Origin: Streptomyces sp. Z26 | GTDB lineage: Bacteria; Actinomycetota; Actinomycetes; Streptomycetales; Streptomycetaceae | Assembly (NCBI RefSeq): GCF_003665095.1 | Contig: NZ_RCHV01000002.1 | Coordinates: 2,179,501-2,243,500, forward strand | Reading direction: 5' to 3' | DNA length: 64,000 nucleotides | In this document: positions 34,072-42,779 of the stretch, one piece after another | Layout of the letters: the number at the start of each line of letters is the position of its first letter | Position numbering within the stretch: position 1 is the first letter of the stretch | Translations under genes and position numbers: made by a program | Notes under the pieces: model-generated | Databases searched by the model: none | What the model saw: the letters and a program-made list of their open reading frames with translations, nothing else | What the model was told of the DNA's origin: nothing

Positions 34072-35112
34072 TCAGAGGCGCGGCGCGTGGTGCCGGGGGC
34101 TGCCGCGCTCCGACGCGGGCGGCAGGTTCCGCGCCGGGGTCTCCACCACGGGCGCGTCCGGCGAACGGCGGCCCGCCGCACGCTCCCAACCCGCGCGGGC
34201 GCGCGGGTGGTAACGGCGGGCGGGCGGCACCAGCCTCCACCCGTGATGGACGACGCGGCCGAGCCGCCGCAACCGCCGCTCGTCCCGTACGGTCCAGTCG
34301 TACCCGAGGCGGCGCCGCGCCGCGGGCGGCAGCAGCCCGACGGTCACCCACACCGTCAACCGCGCCTGCGGGCCGCGCAGTACACGCCACACGACGTCCG
34401 GCAGCCGGGACAGCGCGGGCGGCTTGGCGATCCGGCGGATGTCCAGCACGTCGCGCGCGGGCCGCGTGTCCTCCAGCACCTCCGCGGCCATCCGGTCCCA
34501 GTACGCCTGGAACTCCTCCCAACTCCCCGGCACCGGCCGCATGCTCATGCCGTACAGCGCGTACCAGCGCACGTGCTCCGCGTACAGCCGCCGCTTCTCC
34601 CCCTCGTCCAGACCGGGCCCGAAGCGGTCCGCGACGAGGACGGTGAGCATGAAGAAGGTGGCGTGCGCCCAGTAGAACGTGTCGGGGTCGAGCGCGTGGT
34701 ACGGGCGGCCGTACGCGTCCACGCCCTTGACCGTGTCGTGGTAGCCGCGCACCTGGCGGGCGGTCTCGGCGGCGCGCGGGCCGTCGTACACGACGCCGCC
34801 TATCGGGTACAGCGAACGGTGGAGCCGCTGCCACCGCTCCTCGAAGAAACGGGAGTGCTCGGCGACCCCGGCGCCGAGGCCCGGGTGCATGTTCTGCATG
34901 ACCCCGGCCCAGGGCGCGAGCAGCACGCCGCGCCAGTCGCCGAAGTAACGCCAGGTCAGGGAGTCCGGCCCGAGCGGCTCGACCGCTCCGGGCCCACGGG
35001 CCGCACCGCCGGCGCCACGGGCGCCGGGCGCGTCACCCGTACCGACCGGGTCCACCGTACGGGCCGGGTCCACCGCGCCGTCCGGATCGCCCGCGCCGTC
35101 CGCTGCCGCCAT
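34072..35112 (-). CDS. DUF2236 / MpaB-family oxygenase-like protein
   Basis: 346 residues from the ATG at 35112 (GGAG upstream). The DUF2236 core is seen in WRGVLLAPWAGVMQNMHPGLG, FFEERWQRLHRSLYPIGGVVY, VRGYHDTVKGVDAYGRPYHAL, DPDTFYWAHATFFMLTVLVAD and EHVRWYALYGMSMRPVPGSWEEF. His residues in MHPG, RGYHDTVKG and WAHATF are the conserved haem/metal ligand candidates in this family, whose members include the latex-clearing protein Lcp and MpaB. The N-terminal 40 residues and C-terminal 40 residues are low-complexity. Substrate unknown. Divergent from a methyltransferase, 146 bases apart. Confidence 0.88.
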   Translation of the reverse strand: MAAADGAGDPDGAVDPARTVDPVGTGDAPGARGAGGAARGPGAVEPLGPDSLTWRYFGDWRGVLLAPWAGVMQNMHPGLGAGVAEHSRFFEERWQRLHRSLYPIGGVVYDGPRAAETARQVRGYHDTVKGVDAYGRPYHALDPDTFYWAHATFFMLTVLVADRFGPGLDEGEKRRLYAEHVRWYALYGMSMRPVPGSWEEFQAYWDRMAAEVLEDTRPARDVLDIRRIAKPPALSRLPDVVWRVLRGPQARLTVWVTVGLLPPAARRRLGYDWTVRDERRLRRLGRVVHHGWRLVPPARRYHPRARAGWERAAGRRSPDAPVVETPARNLPPASERGSPRHHAPRL

Positions 35113-35258
35113 CCGGGACTCCGTCTCCGCCGGGACCACGCCGCCGCTGCCCGGCCTCCCCCCAGTGTCGCAGCCACCACCGAACCCGCCGAGGGGCGGG
35201 ACCGCGTGGCCGGACGACGCCGGGAGGGATTGTCCGAGGCGGCTGCGAGGATGCGTAC

Positions 35259-35912
35259 GTGACCGATGCCACCGCCATCGCCCGCTACTGGGACGCGGCA
35301 GCGTCCTCCTTCGACGACGAACCGGACCATGGCCTGGCCGCCGCACCGACCCGCCGCGCCTGGGCCGACCTCCTCCGCGACCGCGCGCCGTCCGGCCCGG
35401 GGGCCGTCCTGGACGTCGGCTGCGGCACGGGGTCGCTCTCCGCCCTGCTCGCCGCCGACGGCCACCACGTGACCGGCGTCGACCTGTCCCCCCGGATGGT
35501 CGGGCGCGCCCGGGAGAAGCTGGCCGCCGCCGGGCTCCCCGGCACCTTCGTCGTCGGCGACGCGGCCGAACCCCCCACCGGCGACGCGCGGTTCGACCTC
35601 GTCCTCGCCCGCCACCTGCTGTGGACGCTGCCCGACCCGTGGGCCGCGCTGCGCGCCTGGACGGCCCGCCTGCGCCCCGGCGGCACCCTGCTCCTGGTGG
35701 AGGGGCGCTGGCGCCAGCCGGACGGGGACCCCACCACGTACGCGACGGGACCCGGCACCCTGCCGTGGCACGGCGGCGTCCTGCCCGCCGACCTCACCGC
35801 CGCCGTCCGGCCGCTGGCCACCGACGTACGGGTGGAAGACCTCAGCGGCCGGGCGGAGTTGTGGGGCCACCCGGTCGACGACATCCGGTACGCCCTGACC
35901 GCCCAGGTCTGA
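35259..35912 (+). CDS. Class I SAM-dependent methyltransferase
   Basis: 217 residues, GTG start with GAGG upstream. Methyltransf_11/25-type Rossmann fold: motif I VLDVGCGTGSLSALL, motif II acidic VTGVDLSP, and FDLVLARHLLWTLPDPWAALR (post-I/III), RPGGTLLLVEGRW. The W-x-A-A start IARYWDAAASSFDDEPDHGL is typical of the UbiE-like small-molecule methyltransferases of Streptomyces. Substrate unknown. It converges on the frameshifted regulator with 22 bases between. Confidence 0.92.
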   Translation: MTDATAIARYWDAAASSFDDEPDHGLAAAPTRRAWADLLRDRAPSGPGAVLDVGCGTGSLSALLAADGHHVTGVDLSPRMVGRAREKLAAAGLPGTFVVGDAAEPPTGDARFDLVLARHLLWTLPDPWAALRAWTARLRPGGTLLLVEGRWRQPDGDPTTYATGPGTLPWHGGVLPADLTAAVRPLATDVRVEDLSGRAELWGHPVDDIRYALTAQV

Positions 35913-35934
35913 CCCGGCCACCACGGACCGTCGA

Positions 35935-36799
35935 TCACACCGCCCCGGACCGATCCCCCGCCCCGTCCGCTGCGCAAGCCGCCCCGAGGACGGACAGCAG
36001 CCTCAGCTTCCCGGCAGCTTCACTGCCCGGAGCCGCCGTGTAGACGACGACACGCACGTCCGACCCGGACGCCGAGAGCACGTCGCAGTCGACCTCCAGC
36101 GGGCCGACGCGCGCGTGGTCGAAGGTCTTGACGGCAGTCTCGTGGCGGGCGACACGCCCCTCCGTCCACAGCCGCGCGAACTCCGTGCTGGACCGCCGCA
36201 ACTCGTCCACCATGGCGGCGAGTTCACGGTCCGCCGGGTAGCGCGCGGCCGTGTCGCGCAGGTCGGCCACGAGCGCCGCCCGGTGCCGCTCCGGGCTCGG
36301 GTGACGTACGGGCGCGGTGTCTCCGAAGAAGGTGCGCCGGACGAGGTTCGCCGCATCGCCCCCGTACCCGTCCGCCCGCCCCTCCCCGCGCACCGGCCAG
36401 TCGCTCCCGGTCAGCGCCGTCCACAGGTCGTTGTGGTCGAGGTGCGTCCAAGCCGCGTCGAAGACGGCGACGGGGGTGTCCGAGAGCCGGTCGACCAGCC
36501 GCCGCACGCCGGGCCCGACCGTCCGCGTGCCCGGCGAGCCGGGACGCGAGCGCGAACTCCGCCTCCGACAGCCGTAGCGCCCGCGCAAGCGCGCGCAGAA
36601 CGCTGTCGCTGGGGTGGGCGCGGCCCTGTTCCAGCCGCTTGAGGTACTCCGGCGAGACACCCGCGAGCCCGGCGACCTCCTCCCGCCGCAGCCCGACGGT
36701 CCGCCGCGTGCCGTGCGCGGCGGACAACCCCACGTCGTACGGCTGGAGGCGGGCTCGCCAGGTGCGCAGCAGCGCCGCCAGCGCCAGTGGTCCGTCCAT
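35935..36799 (-). pseudogene. MmyB-type XRE regulator, frameshifted
   Basis: The helix-turn-helix part is read in one frame from the ATG at 36799 (LRTWRARLQPYDVGLSA, TVGLRREEVAGLAGVSPEYL, LARALRLSEAEFALASRLAG) and the MmyB-like ligand-binding part in another (VGPGVRRLVDRLSDTPVAVF, DLWTALTGSDWPV, VGPLEVDCDVLSASGSDVRV) down to the stop at 35935. The total, 865 bases, is one more than a multiple of three. The shift falls near 36520-36535, in GCCGGGCACGCGGACGG; dropping one C restores the family sequence. Either a true frameshift or a sequencing error; not a stop-codon decay, since the rest is intact. Divergent from an NmrA-like gene, the usual target of this family. Confidence 0.8.
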
Positions 36800-36916
36800 G
36801 CGCCCATTGTCGACCACCCGCGCGGCGGCCCGCGGCGTACGGCCACCCGGGACCGCCCGCAGCCTGGCCCGATCAGGGCCACGCTCGACACGTGCGCGGC
36901 ACGGGCCGCGCGCGCT

Positions 36917-36928
36917 CCAATGAATTGG
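36917..36928. promoter_or_regulatory. Palindrome between MmyB-type regulator and NmrA-like gene
   Basis: CCAAT-GA-ATTGG, an A/T-rich dyad standing out in G/C-rich DNA, roughly midway between the divergent starts. Candidate operator for the regulator. Confidence 0.5.
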
Positions 36929-37052
36929 CGGGGCGCCGACGCACGGCCCCCGCCCGCGACTCGCCGCGCCCGTACGGCGGTACGCGCCCGTCGACCCGTA
37001 CGACGGCACACCTTCCGGCGTACCGCGCCACACCTCTCGAAGGGAACGCACC

Positions 37053-37904
37053 ATGCTCCTCGTCACCGGAGCCACCGGCAACGTCGGCGGCCCGCTCGCC
37101 CGGCGCCTGCACGGACAGGGCCACCACGTGCGCGTACTGGTACGCGACCCGGCCCGCGCCGCAACGTTGCCGAACGGGATCGAGCGCGTGGTCGGCAGCC
37201 TCGACTCGGCCGCCGACGTGGCGAGGGCGGCCGACGACGTCGAGGCCGTCTTCCTCGTGCAGACCGGCAGCGGCACCGCACAGACCGCGACGGTGGTCGA
37301 CGCCCTGCGCGGGGCGGGCGCACCCCGGGTCGTCCTGCTGTCTTCGGTCGGCGCCCGGCTGATGCCGCTCGGCGACAACCCCGTCATCGGCGGCGCCCTC
37401 GCCGCCCGCGAGGACCTGCTGCGCGCCTCCGGCCTGGAAGTGACGTACCTGCGGCCCAACGCCTTCGCGTCCAACGCCCTGTGGTGGCTCGACGGAGTCC
37501 GCGCGGGCCGGGTCGTCGCCGCGACCGGCGAGGGCCGCCAAGCCGTGATCGCCCCGGAGGACATCGCCCGCGTCGCCGCCGTGGCGCTCACCGAGGACGG
37601 CCACGCCGGGAAGGGCTACACACTGACCGGCCCGGAGGCGCTGACCGCGCGGGAGATGGTCGCCACGGTCGCCGAAGTGACGGGCCAAGAGGTCGAGTTC
37701 GAGGACGTCACACCCCGCGCGTACGCCGAGACGTCGATCACGGCGGGCGTGCCCGAGGAGCAGGCGTACGCGCTGGAAGCGCTGCACCACGTCTTCCGCC
37801 TGGGCCGCGCCGCGTACGTCACCGACGACGTCCGGAACCTCACCGGCGAGGCGCCGCTCACCTTCCGCGCCTGGTGCGAACGGCACGCGGCCTCCCTGCG
37901 CTGA
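37053..37904 (+). CDS. NAD(P)-binding NmrA-like reductase
   Basis: 283 residues, ATG with GAAGGGA upstream. Atypical short-chain dehydrogenase with the NAD(P) motif TGATGNVGGPLARRL at the N-terminus, DVEAVFLVQTGSG, VVLLSSVGARLMPL and YLRPNAFASNALWWLDGVRAG. The canonical YxxxK is absent, as in NmrA/HSCARG sensors and quinone reductases of the QorB type. Probably reduces a quinone or senses the NADPH/NADP ratio; unproven. It is the likely target gene of the divergent MmyB-type regulator, which is frameshifted here, so its expression may be altered. Confidence 0.9.
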   Translation: MLLVTGATGNVGGPLARRLHGQGHHVRVLVRDPARAATLPNGIERVVGSLDSAADVARAADDVEAVFLVQTGSGTAQTATVVDALRGAGAPRVVLLSSVGARLMPLGDNPVIGGALAAREDLLRASGLEVTYLRPNAFASNALWWLDGVRAGRVVAATGEGRQAVIAPEDIARVAAVALTEDGHAGKGYTLTGPEALTAREMVATVAEVTGQEVEFEDVTPRAYAETSITAGVPEEQAYALEALHHVFRLGRAAYVTDDVRNLTGEAPLTFRAWCERHAASLR

Positions 37905-37954
37905 CACGGCGGTCCGGGCCTGCGCCGGAACCGGGGACCGCGTGGACGCACAAC

Positions 37955-38001
37955 GAAACAGCCCCCGCCCCGCCGGTGCACGGCAGGTCGGAGGCTGTTT
38001 C
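37955..38001 (-). terminator. Terminator of ssrA
   Basis: Arms GAAACAGCCCCCG and CGGAGGCTGTTTC (one mismatch) enclose an inner GCCG/CGGC hairpin. Read on the minus strand it begins nine bases after the tmRNA 3' end and is followed by GTTGTG. It also lies after the convergent NmrA-like gene, so it may serve both. Confidence 0.75.
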
Positions 38002-38009
38002 CTCATGAG

Positions 38010-38378
38010 TGGAGATGGCGGGAATCGAACCCGCGTCCAACGGAGCGGAAGGAGGGCTTCTCCGAGCGCAGTCCGTTACGATTTTCTCGGCCCCGGAGAT
38101 CACACGGACAAGTCTCCGACGGGCTCAGTCACTGTGAAGTGTCCCGGTAAACCCCGTGACCGGGCTTACGCGGTGAGTCCCCTAGCTGATGCCGGAGACC
38201 GGGGAGGGAACACCCCCGGGCCGACACTTCGCAAGTCGCTGCTTAGGCAGCGAGGGCGAAGGAATCGCGCTTGGAATTGGCGATTATTTTTTTGCGGCAG
38301 ATGGTTAACGAGATCATTGCCGCGTTCCTCGGCTCGCTTCCCCTGCTTCGACATCCGCTGTCGAAACCGATCATCCCC
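38010..38378 (-). ncRNA. ssrA: Transfer-messenger RNA
   Basis: 369 bases. The 5' end GGGGAUG pairs with CAUCUCC at the 3' end (one G-U) to form the acceptor stem, followed by the discriminator A; CCA is not encoded. GGUUCGAUUCCCGCC forms the T-arm. The tag frame resumes at GCC and reads ANSKRDSFALAA before UAA (38281-38243), ending in the proteolysis signal ALAA. Just upstream lies the U/A-rich GCAAAAAAAUAAUC that sets the resume point. With SmpB, encoded next to it, the RNA frees stalled ribosomes and marks the peptide for ClpP. Its promoter is in the 128 bases after smpB. Confidence 0.95.
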
Positions 38379-38506
38379 ATGTTGAGTTGACAAGCCCGAC
38401 TCCCGGAGGAGCAGGCGCACGGCCCATCGTACGTGACCGACGGGCGCAGCGGCCAGTCCATTCCCGCGCCGCCCGCCCCGGGCGCGCCCCGGCCACGTAC
38501 GCCGCG

Positions 38507-38998
38507 CTACGCCCGTTCCTTCCGCTTCACCGCCGACATGACGCGGTCCGCCTCCCTGCGGTCCTGCTTCTCGCGCAGGGTCTGCCGCTTGTCGTACTCC
38601 TTCTTGCCCTTGGCGAGCGCCAGCTCGACCTTGGCCCGGCCGTCCTTGAAGTACAGGGCGAGCGGCACCAGCGTGAAGCCGGTCTCCTTGGTCTTGCCGA
38701 TCAGCTTGTCGATCTCGGCACGGTGGAGGAGCAGCTTCCGCTTGCGGCGCGCGCTGTGGTTGGTCCAGGTGCCCTGCGAGTACTCGGCGATGTGCACGTT
38801 GTGCAGCCAGACCTCGGCGTCGTCCAGCTGCGCGAAGCCGTCCACCAGCGAGGCGCGGCCCTGGCGCAGGGACTTCACCTCGGTGCCGGTCAGCACGAGC
38901 CCGCACTCGTAGGTGTCCAGGATCAGGTAGTCGTGCCGCGCCTTCTTGTTCTGCGCGATGATCTTGCGACCCGTCTCTTTAGCCATAACGCGGGCCAT
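38507..38998 (-). CDS. smpB: SsrA-binding protein
   Basis: 163 residues from the ATG at 38998 (AGGGG upstream); an ATG four codons later is possible. Binds the tRNA-like part of tmRNA and carries it to stalled ribosomes. Family core: [34 protein letters not shown] split over the first 45 residues, [34 protein letters not shown], and the basic C-terminal tail [21 protein letters not shown] that occupies the mRNA channel. It starts six bases after the S41 protease stop, so it is probably cotranscribed, and ssrA follows on the same strand. Confidence 0.95.
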   Translation of the reverse strand: MARVMAKETGRKIIAQNKKARHDYLILDTYECGLVLTGTEVKSLRQGRASLVDGFAQLDDAEVWLHNVHIAEYSQGTWTNHSARRKRKLLLHRAEIDKLIGKTKETGFTLVPLALYFKDGRAKVELALAKGKKEYDKRQTLREKQDRREADRVMSAVKRKERA

Positions 38999-39004
38999 TT
39001 TCCC

Positions 39005-40288
39005 CTACGACCCGGAGGTGAGGCCACTCAATACCGAACGGGCCCGCGCCTCCGCGTCCCGCGTCGACGGCACCGCGAGGTCCGGCACGAGGCCCTCCTC
39101 CGGTACGGCGCGGCCCGACGGGGTCGCGTAGTCACCGACGGTCAGCTCCGCGACGGAGCCGTCGGGCATCTGGTGCGGCATCTGCACGGAGCCCTTGCCG
39201 AACGTACGGGTGCCGACGACGACCGCGCGGCCCCGGTCCCGCAGGGCGCCGGTGAGCAGTTCGGCGGCGCTCATCGTGCCGCCGTCGACCAGCACCACCA
39301 CGGGTGCCTCGGTGTCGCCGCCGGGCGCGGCGTGGAGGGTGCGCTGCGTGCCGTCGTCGTCGTAGGTGGCGACGAGTCCGCCGTCGAGCAGCGCGGACGC
39401 GGCGTCGGCGGCCTCGGTGACCAGGCCGCCGGAGTTGCCGCGCAGGTCGAGCAGGATGCCGTCGCCCTCGGGCAGGTCCCGTACGGCGCGGCGCACCTGG
39501 GAGCCGGAGTCCTCGGTGAAGCGGGTGATCCTGATGCGGGTCACGTGCGGGGCGAGCTTGTCGGAGGTGACGGTCCCGGCGGTGAGCCGCGCGCGTTCCA
39601 CGTCGGCGGTCCAGCGGCGGCCGTCCCGGCCGAGGTCCAGCACGACGGGGCTGCCGGGTGCGGCGCCCTCGTCGGCGGTGGCTTCGTCGTCGGCGGCGTG
39701 CCCGTCGCCGCGCTTCCCCGTGCCGTACGCCTGCGCGCCCGCACCGTCACCGGCGCCGCCGTCGACCGAGCCGCGCAGCATGCCGACGACGTCGGTGACG
39801 GGCCGGTCGCCCACCTTCGCGCCGTCCACGGCGTGCAGCCGGTCACCGGCGCGGATACCGGCCTTGGCGGCGGGGCTGCCGTCCTGGACGCGGGCGACGA
39901 CGACCGTACGGCGGCCCGTGCTGTCGACCGCGCGGCGCACGGAGATGCCGGTGCCGACGTACTCGCCGTCCAGGGTGCGTTCCAGCCCGGCGTACTCACG
40001 GGCGGTGTACGCGGCGGACCAGCGGTCGCCGCTGCGGCTCACGAGCCGTTCGGCCGCCTCGTCGGAGTCGGCGTCGCGGCCCTCGTCCGCCTGGCGGGCG
40101 GCGCGCGAGCCGTCCTCACCGGCGGCGCCGGGGAGGGCTCTGTCCGCGGATTCCGGTACGGGGGCACCGGGCTCGCCGCTCCACGACTCCGTGGCGGCGC
40201 CCGTCGCGAGGACACCCGCGAAGACCATCGTCAGGGCCGCCCCGCGGCGAATTCGGCGGGGCCGCGCGGAATTCCACATGGCCGACAT
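39005..40288 (-). CDS. S41 family C-terminal processing protease (PDZ)
   Basis: 427 residues from the ATG at 40288; ATG 40279 is an alternative. The N-terminal signal or anchor segment follows an Arg-rich start (RRIRRGAALTMVFAGVLATGA). A PDZ domain begins with GEYVGTGISVRRAV and includes GSPAAKAGIRAGDRLHAVDG. The catalytic Ser is in DGGTMSAAELLTGAL and the Lys in VGTRTFGKGSVQ, the tail-specific protease Ser/Lys dyad. A Gly/Asp-rich insertion (about residues 190-230) interrupts the PDZ. In the ftsE - ftsX - protease - smpB order it lies 67 bases after ftsX. Acts outside the membrane, perhaps on division or wall proteins regulated by FtsEX; that role is inference. Confidence 0.92.
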   Translation of the reverse strand: MSAMWNSARPRRIRRGAALTMVFAGVLATGAATESWSGEPGAPVPESADRALPGAAGEDGSRAARQADEGRDADSDEAAERLVSRSGDRWSAAYTAREYAGLERTLDGEYVGTGISVRRAVDSTGRRTVVVARVQDGSPAAKAGIRAGDRLHAVDGAKVGDRPVTDVVGMLRGSVDGGAGDGAGAQAYGTGKRGDGHAADDEATADEGAAPGSPVVLDLGRDGRRWTADVERARLTAGTVTSDKLAPHVTRIRITRFTEDSGSQVRRAVRDLPEGDGILLDLRGNSGGLVTEAADAASALLDGGLVATYDDDGTQRTLHAAPGGDTEAPVVVLVDGGTMSAAELLTGALRDRGRAVVVGTRTFGKGSVQMPHQMPDGSVAELTVGDYATPSGRAVPEEGLVPDLAVPSTRDAEARARSVLSGLTSGS

Positions 40289-40355
40289 GTTTCGGAGTGT
40301 AAGCCAGACGCGGGCGCCGCAAAGGGAGTTGCCCGTACAGCGCCCGCGTCTTGTG

Positions 40356-41267
40356 TCACACCTTGAGGTACTTGCGCAGGGCGAAGAAAGCTGCAACGGC
40401 GGGCATCAGCATGCCGACCGCGAGGATAAGGGGAAGTACCTTCGCGACCGCGTCCCAGCCGATGAAGTTGATGAGCGGGATCTTCTCCTGGAGCCAGTTG
40501 TTGATCAGGAAGAACTTGCCGCCGATCAACAACACGCAGGCGAAGCCCGCCCCGATCAGGCCCGCGATCGCGGCCTCCAGGATGAACGGCATCTGGATGT
40601 AGAAGCCCGAGGCGCCCACGAGCCGCATGATCCCCGTCTCACGGCGACGGCTGAACGCCGACACCCGTACGGTGTTGATGATCAGCAGCAGGGCGACCAC
40701 GAGCATGAGCGTCATCACACAGAGTGCCGCGACGTTCATACCGTTCAGGAGGTTGAAGAGGTTCTCCAACAGGTCCTTCTGGTCCTGGACCTCCTGGACG
40801 CCCTGTCTCCCGGAGAACGCGGTGTTGATCACGTTGAACTTGGTGGGGTCGGTCAGCTTGACGCGGTACGACTCCTGCATCTGGTCCGCGGTCAGCGAGT
40901 CCACCAGGGGCGAGTCCTTGAACTGCTCCTTGTAGTGCTTGAACGCCTCGTCTGCGGACTCGTGGTAGACCTTGTCGACGATCTCCAACTCTTCGAGGTC
41001 GGACAGGATCTGCTTCTTCTGGTCCTCCGTGACGGCGCCCTTGGCGCAGTTGGGGTCGGACTCGGCGTCGTTCTTGTTGCAGAGGTAGATCGACACCTGG
41101 ACCTTGTCGTACCAGTACCCCTTCATGGTGCTCACCTGGTCGCGGGCGAGCAGCGAGCCGCCCAGCAGGGCCAGCGAGAGGGCGACCGACACGATCACCG
41201 CGAAGGTCATCGTCAGATTGCGGCGGAGACCGACACCGATCTCCGACAGTACGAACTGGGCGCGCAT
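40356..41267 (-). CDS. ftsX: Cell division ABC permease FtsX
   Basis: 303 residues. Actinobacterial FtsX with four membrane segments: one near residue 22-42 (FAVIVSVALSLALLGGSLLA), a large extracellular loop of about 130 residues with two Cys (IYLCNKN, DPNCAKG) that could form a disulphide, then three more (NVAALCVMTLMLVVALLLII, AAIAGLIGAGFACVLLIGG, LPLILAVGMLMPAVAAFFAL). With FtsE it transmits cytosolic ATP hydrolysis to peptidoglycan hydrolases such as RipC. It follows ftsE by 99 bases. Confidence 0.95.
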   Translation of the reverse strand: MRAQFVLSEIGVGLRRNLTMTFAVIVSVALSLALLGGSLLARDQVSTMKGYWYDKVQVSIYLCNKNDAESDPNCAKGAVTEDQKKQILSDLEELEIVDKVYHESADEAFKHYKEQFKDSPLVDSLTADQMQESYRVKLTDPTKFNVINTAFSGRQGVQEVQDQKDLLENLFNLLNGMNVAALCVMTLMLVVALLLIINTVRVSAFSRRRETGIMRLVGASGFYIQMPFILEAAIAGLIGAGFACVLLIGGKFFLINNWLQEKIPLINFIGWDAVAKVLPLILAVGMLMPAVAAFFALRKYLKV

Positions 41268-41366
41268 GGCGTCCTTTCCTGCTTTCCTGGCCTGCTTGGC
41301 CGGCCTGCGTCCCGCGCCCGCGTACGACGCGCTCGCGGCGCCGTCCGGTGCTGGTACGGGTGGCCG

Positions 41367-42056
41367 CTAGTGCTGGTAGCCGTAGACGCCACGCGACTGG
41401 TCGCGGACGAGCCGACCGGTCTCCAGCTCGATGACGCGCTTGCGCATCTGGTCGACGATCTGCTGGTCGTGCGTCGCCATCACCACGGTCGTACCGGTGC
41501 GGTTGATGCGGTCGAGCAGCTTCATGATGCCGACCGAGGTCTGCGGGTCGAGGTTGCCCGTGGGCTCGTCCGCGATCAGCAGCAGGGGACGGTTGACGAA
41601 CGCCCGCGCGATGGCGACGCGTTGCTGCTCACCACCGGACAACTCGCCGGGCATGCGCTCCTCCTTGCCGCCCAGCCCGACCAGGTCGAGGACCTCGGGG
41701 ACGGTCTTGCGGATCTGCCCGCGCGACTTCCCGATGACCTCCAGGGCGAACGCGACGTTCTCACCGACCGTCTTGTTCGGGAGCAGCCGGAAGTCCTGGA
41801 AGACGCAGCCGAGCTGGCGGCGCATCTGCGGCACCTTCCAGTTCGACAGGCGGGCCAGGTCCTTGCCGAGGACGTGCACCTGGCCGTGGCTGGCGCGCTC
41901 CTCGCGCAGCAGCAGCCGGAGGAAGGTGGACTTGCCGGAGCCGGAGGAGCCCACCAGGAACACGAACTCGCCGCGGTCGACCTCCAGCGAGACGTCGCGG
42001 AGCGCCGGGCGGTTCTGCTTGGGGTAGGACTTGGAGACGTTGTCGAATCGGATCAC
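41367..42056 (-). CDS. ftsE: Cell division ATP-binding protein FtsE
   Basis: 229 residues from a GTG at 42056 ([13 protein letters not shown]); the frame is open further upstream but only FtsE-like from here. Walker [11 protein letters not shown]-loop CVFQDFRLL, signature [14 protein letters not shown], Walker [14 protein letters not shown] and switch His in ATHDQQIV. The ribosome site is weak (GGTG). Partner of FtsX. The 293 bases upstream, shared divergently with a small gene, hold the promoter; no strong consensus is seen. Confidence 0.96.
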   Translation of the reverse strand: MIRFDNVSKSYPKQNRPALRDVSLEVDRGEFVFLVGSSGSGKSTFLRLLLREERASHGQVHVLGKDLARLSNWKVPQMRRQLGCVFQDFRLLPNKTVGENVAFALEVIGKSRGQIRKTVPEVLDLVGLGGKEERMPGELSGGEQQRVAIARAFVNRPLLLIADEPTGNLDPQTSVGIMKLLDRINRTGTTVVMATHDQQIVDQMRKRVIELETGRLVRDQSRGVYGYQH

Positions 42057-42349
42057 GGTTTTTGCACCACGTCGGCCTGGGTAGGGACATCGGGAGCCGT
42101 CCGGCGGCTCCCTCGGTGGAGCGACCCTACGCGAAGGGGTGCGGGCCGCGCAGTCGGCGTCCGGTACAGGAAGGTTTCCGCCGGAGCGAACGGGCATATT
42201 CCCGGCACCGGTGGCCTGCCACCCGCTCACGGACGTGTCATCGCGCGGTGTCATTCTGCGTTCCGGACCGACACCTGGCACAGTGGACGCCGGAGCCTTG
42301 GGGAACGAATCACCCGTCGGCGGCGTTGGCCGTCTGAGGAGGAGATCGC

Positions 42350-42547
42350 ATGACGTGGTGCGACCGACTGGTGTGTGCCAACTGCGCGGGCCCCGTGAGC
42401 GAGGGCCGCTGCTCGGTCTGCCGTGCCCACCGGGCGCGGATGCAGAGCGACGGGCCGCTGGCCGCGCTCAGTTCGACGGCGCTGCTGGCGTTCCTGCTGG
42501 CCGTGATCGCCGTCGCCGTCGTGGCCCAGCGGATGACCACGGCGTGA
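42350..42547 (+). CDS. Small zinc-ribbon membrane protein
   Basis: 65 residues, ATG with an excellent GGAGGAG site. Two Cys pairs (CANC and CSVC, residues about 9-24) form a zinc ribbon; a single membrane segment follows ([19 protein letters not shown]). No named family. Divergent from ftsE, which suggests an envelope role, but this is unproven. Reality is supported by the ribosome site, codon bias and the strong terminator that follows. Confidence 0.85.
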   Translation: MTWCDRLVCANCAGPVSEGRCSVCRAHRARMQSDGPLAALSSTALLAFLLAVIAVAVVAQRMTTA

Positions 42548-42698
42548 CCACGCGGTAGCGGCCGCACGGCCGTTGACGCCCGAGCCGTACGGACGCTGGT
42601 GGCGTACGTCACGCGTCTCACCCACCGTGGCCGTGCGCGAACACCGTGCGAGCGCACGACGGAGCCGCACACCCGGCGCACACCCCCGGAGCGGACAC

Positions 42699-42735
42699 CG
42701 GAGAGCCCGGAACGCCTCGCGTTCCGGGCTCTCCG
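42699..42735. terminator. Strong bidirectional terminator
   Basis: Perfect 17-base stem (core GGAGAGCCCGGAACGC / GCGTTCCGGGCTCTCC) with loop CTC, between the small zinc-ribbon gene and the convergent LAxTG gene. Confidence 0.9.
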
Positions 42736-42779
42736 CGTGCTGTGCGCGGTGCGCGCGTACGGTGCCGGGGTGCGTGACC

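Noticed and set aside
38010..38461. Small frames over the tmRNA
   Set aside because: The region is structured RNA; only the 12-codon tag is translated.
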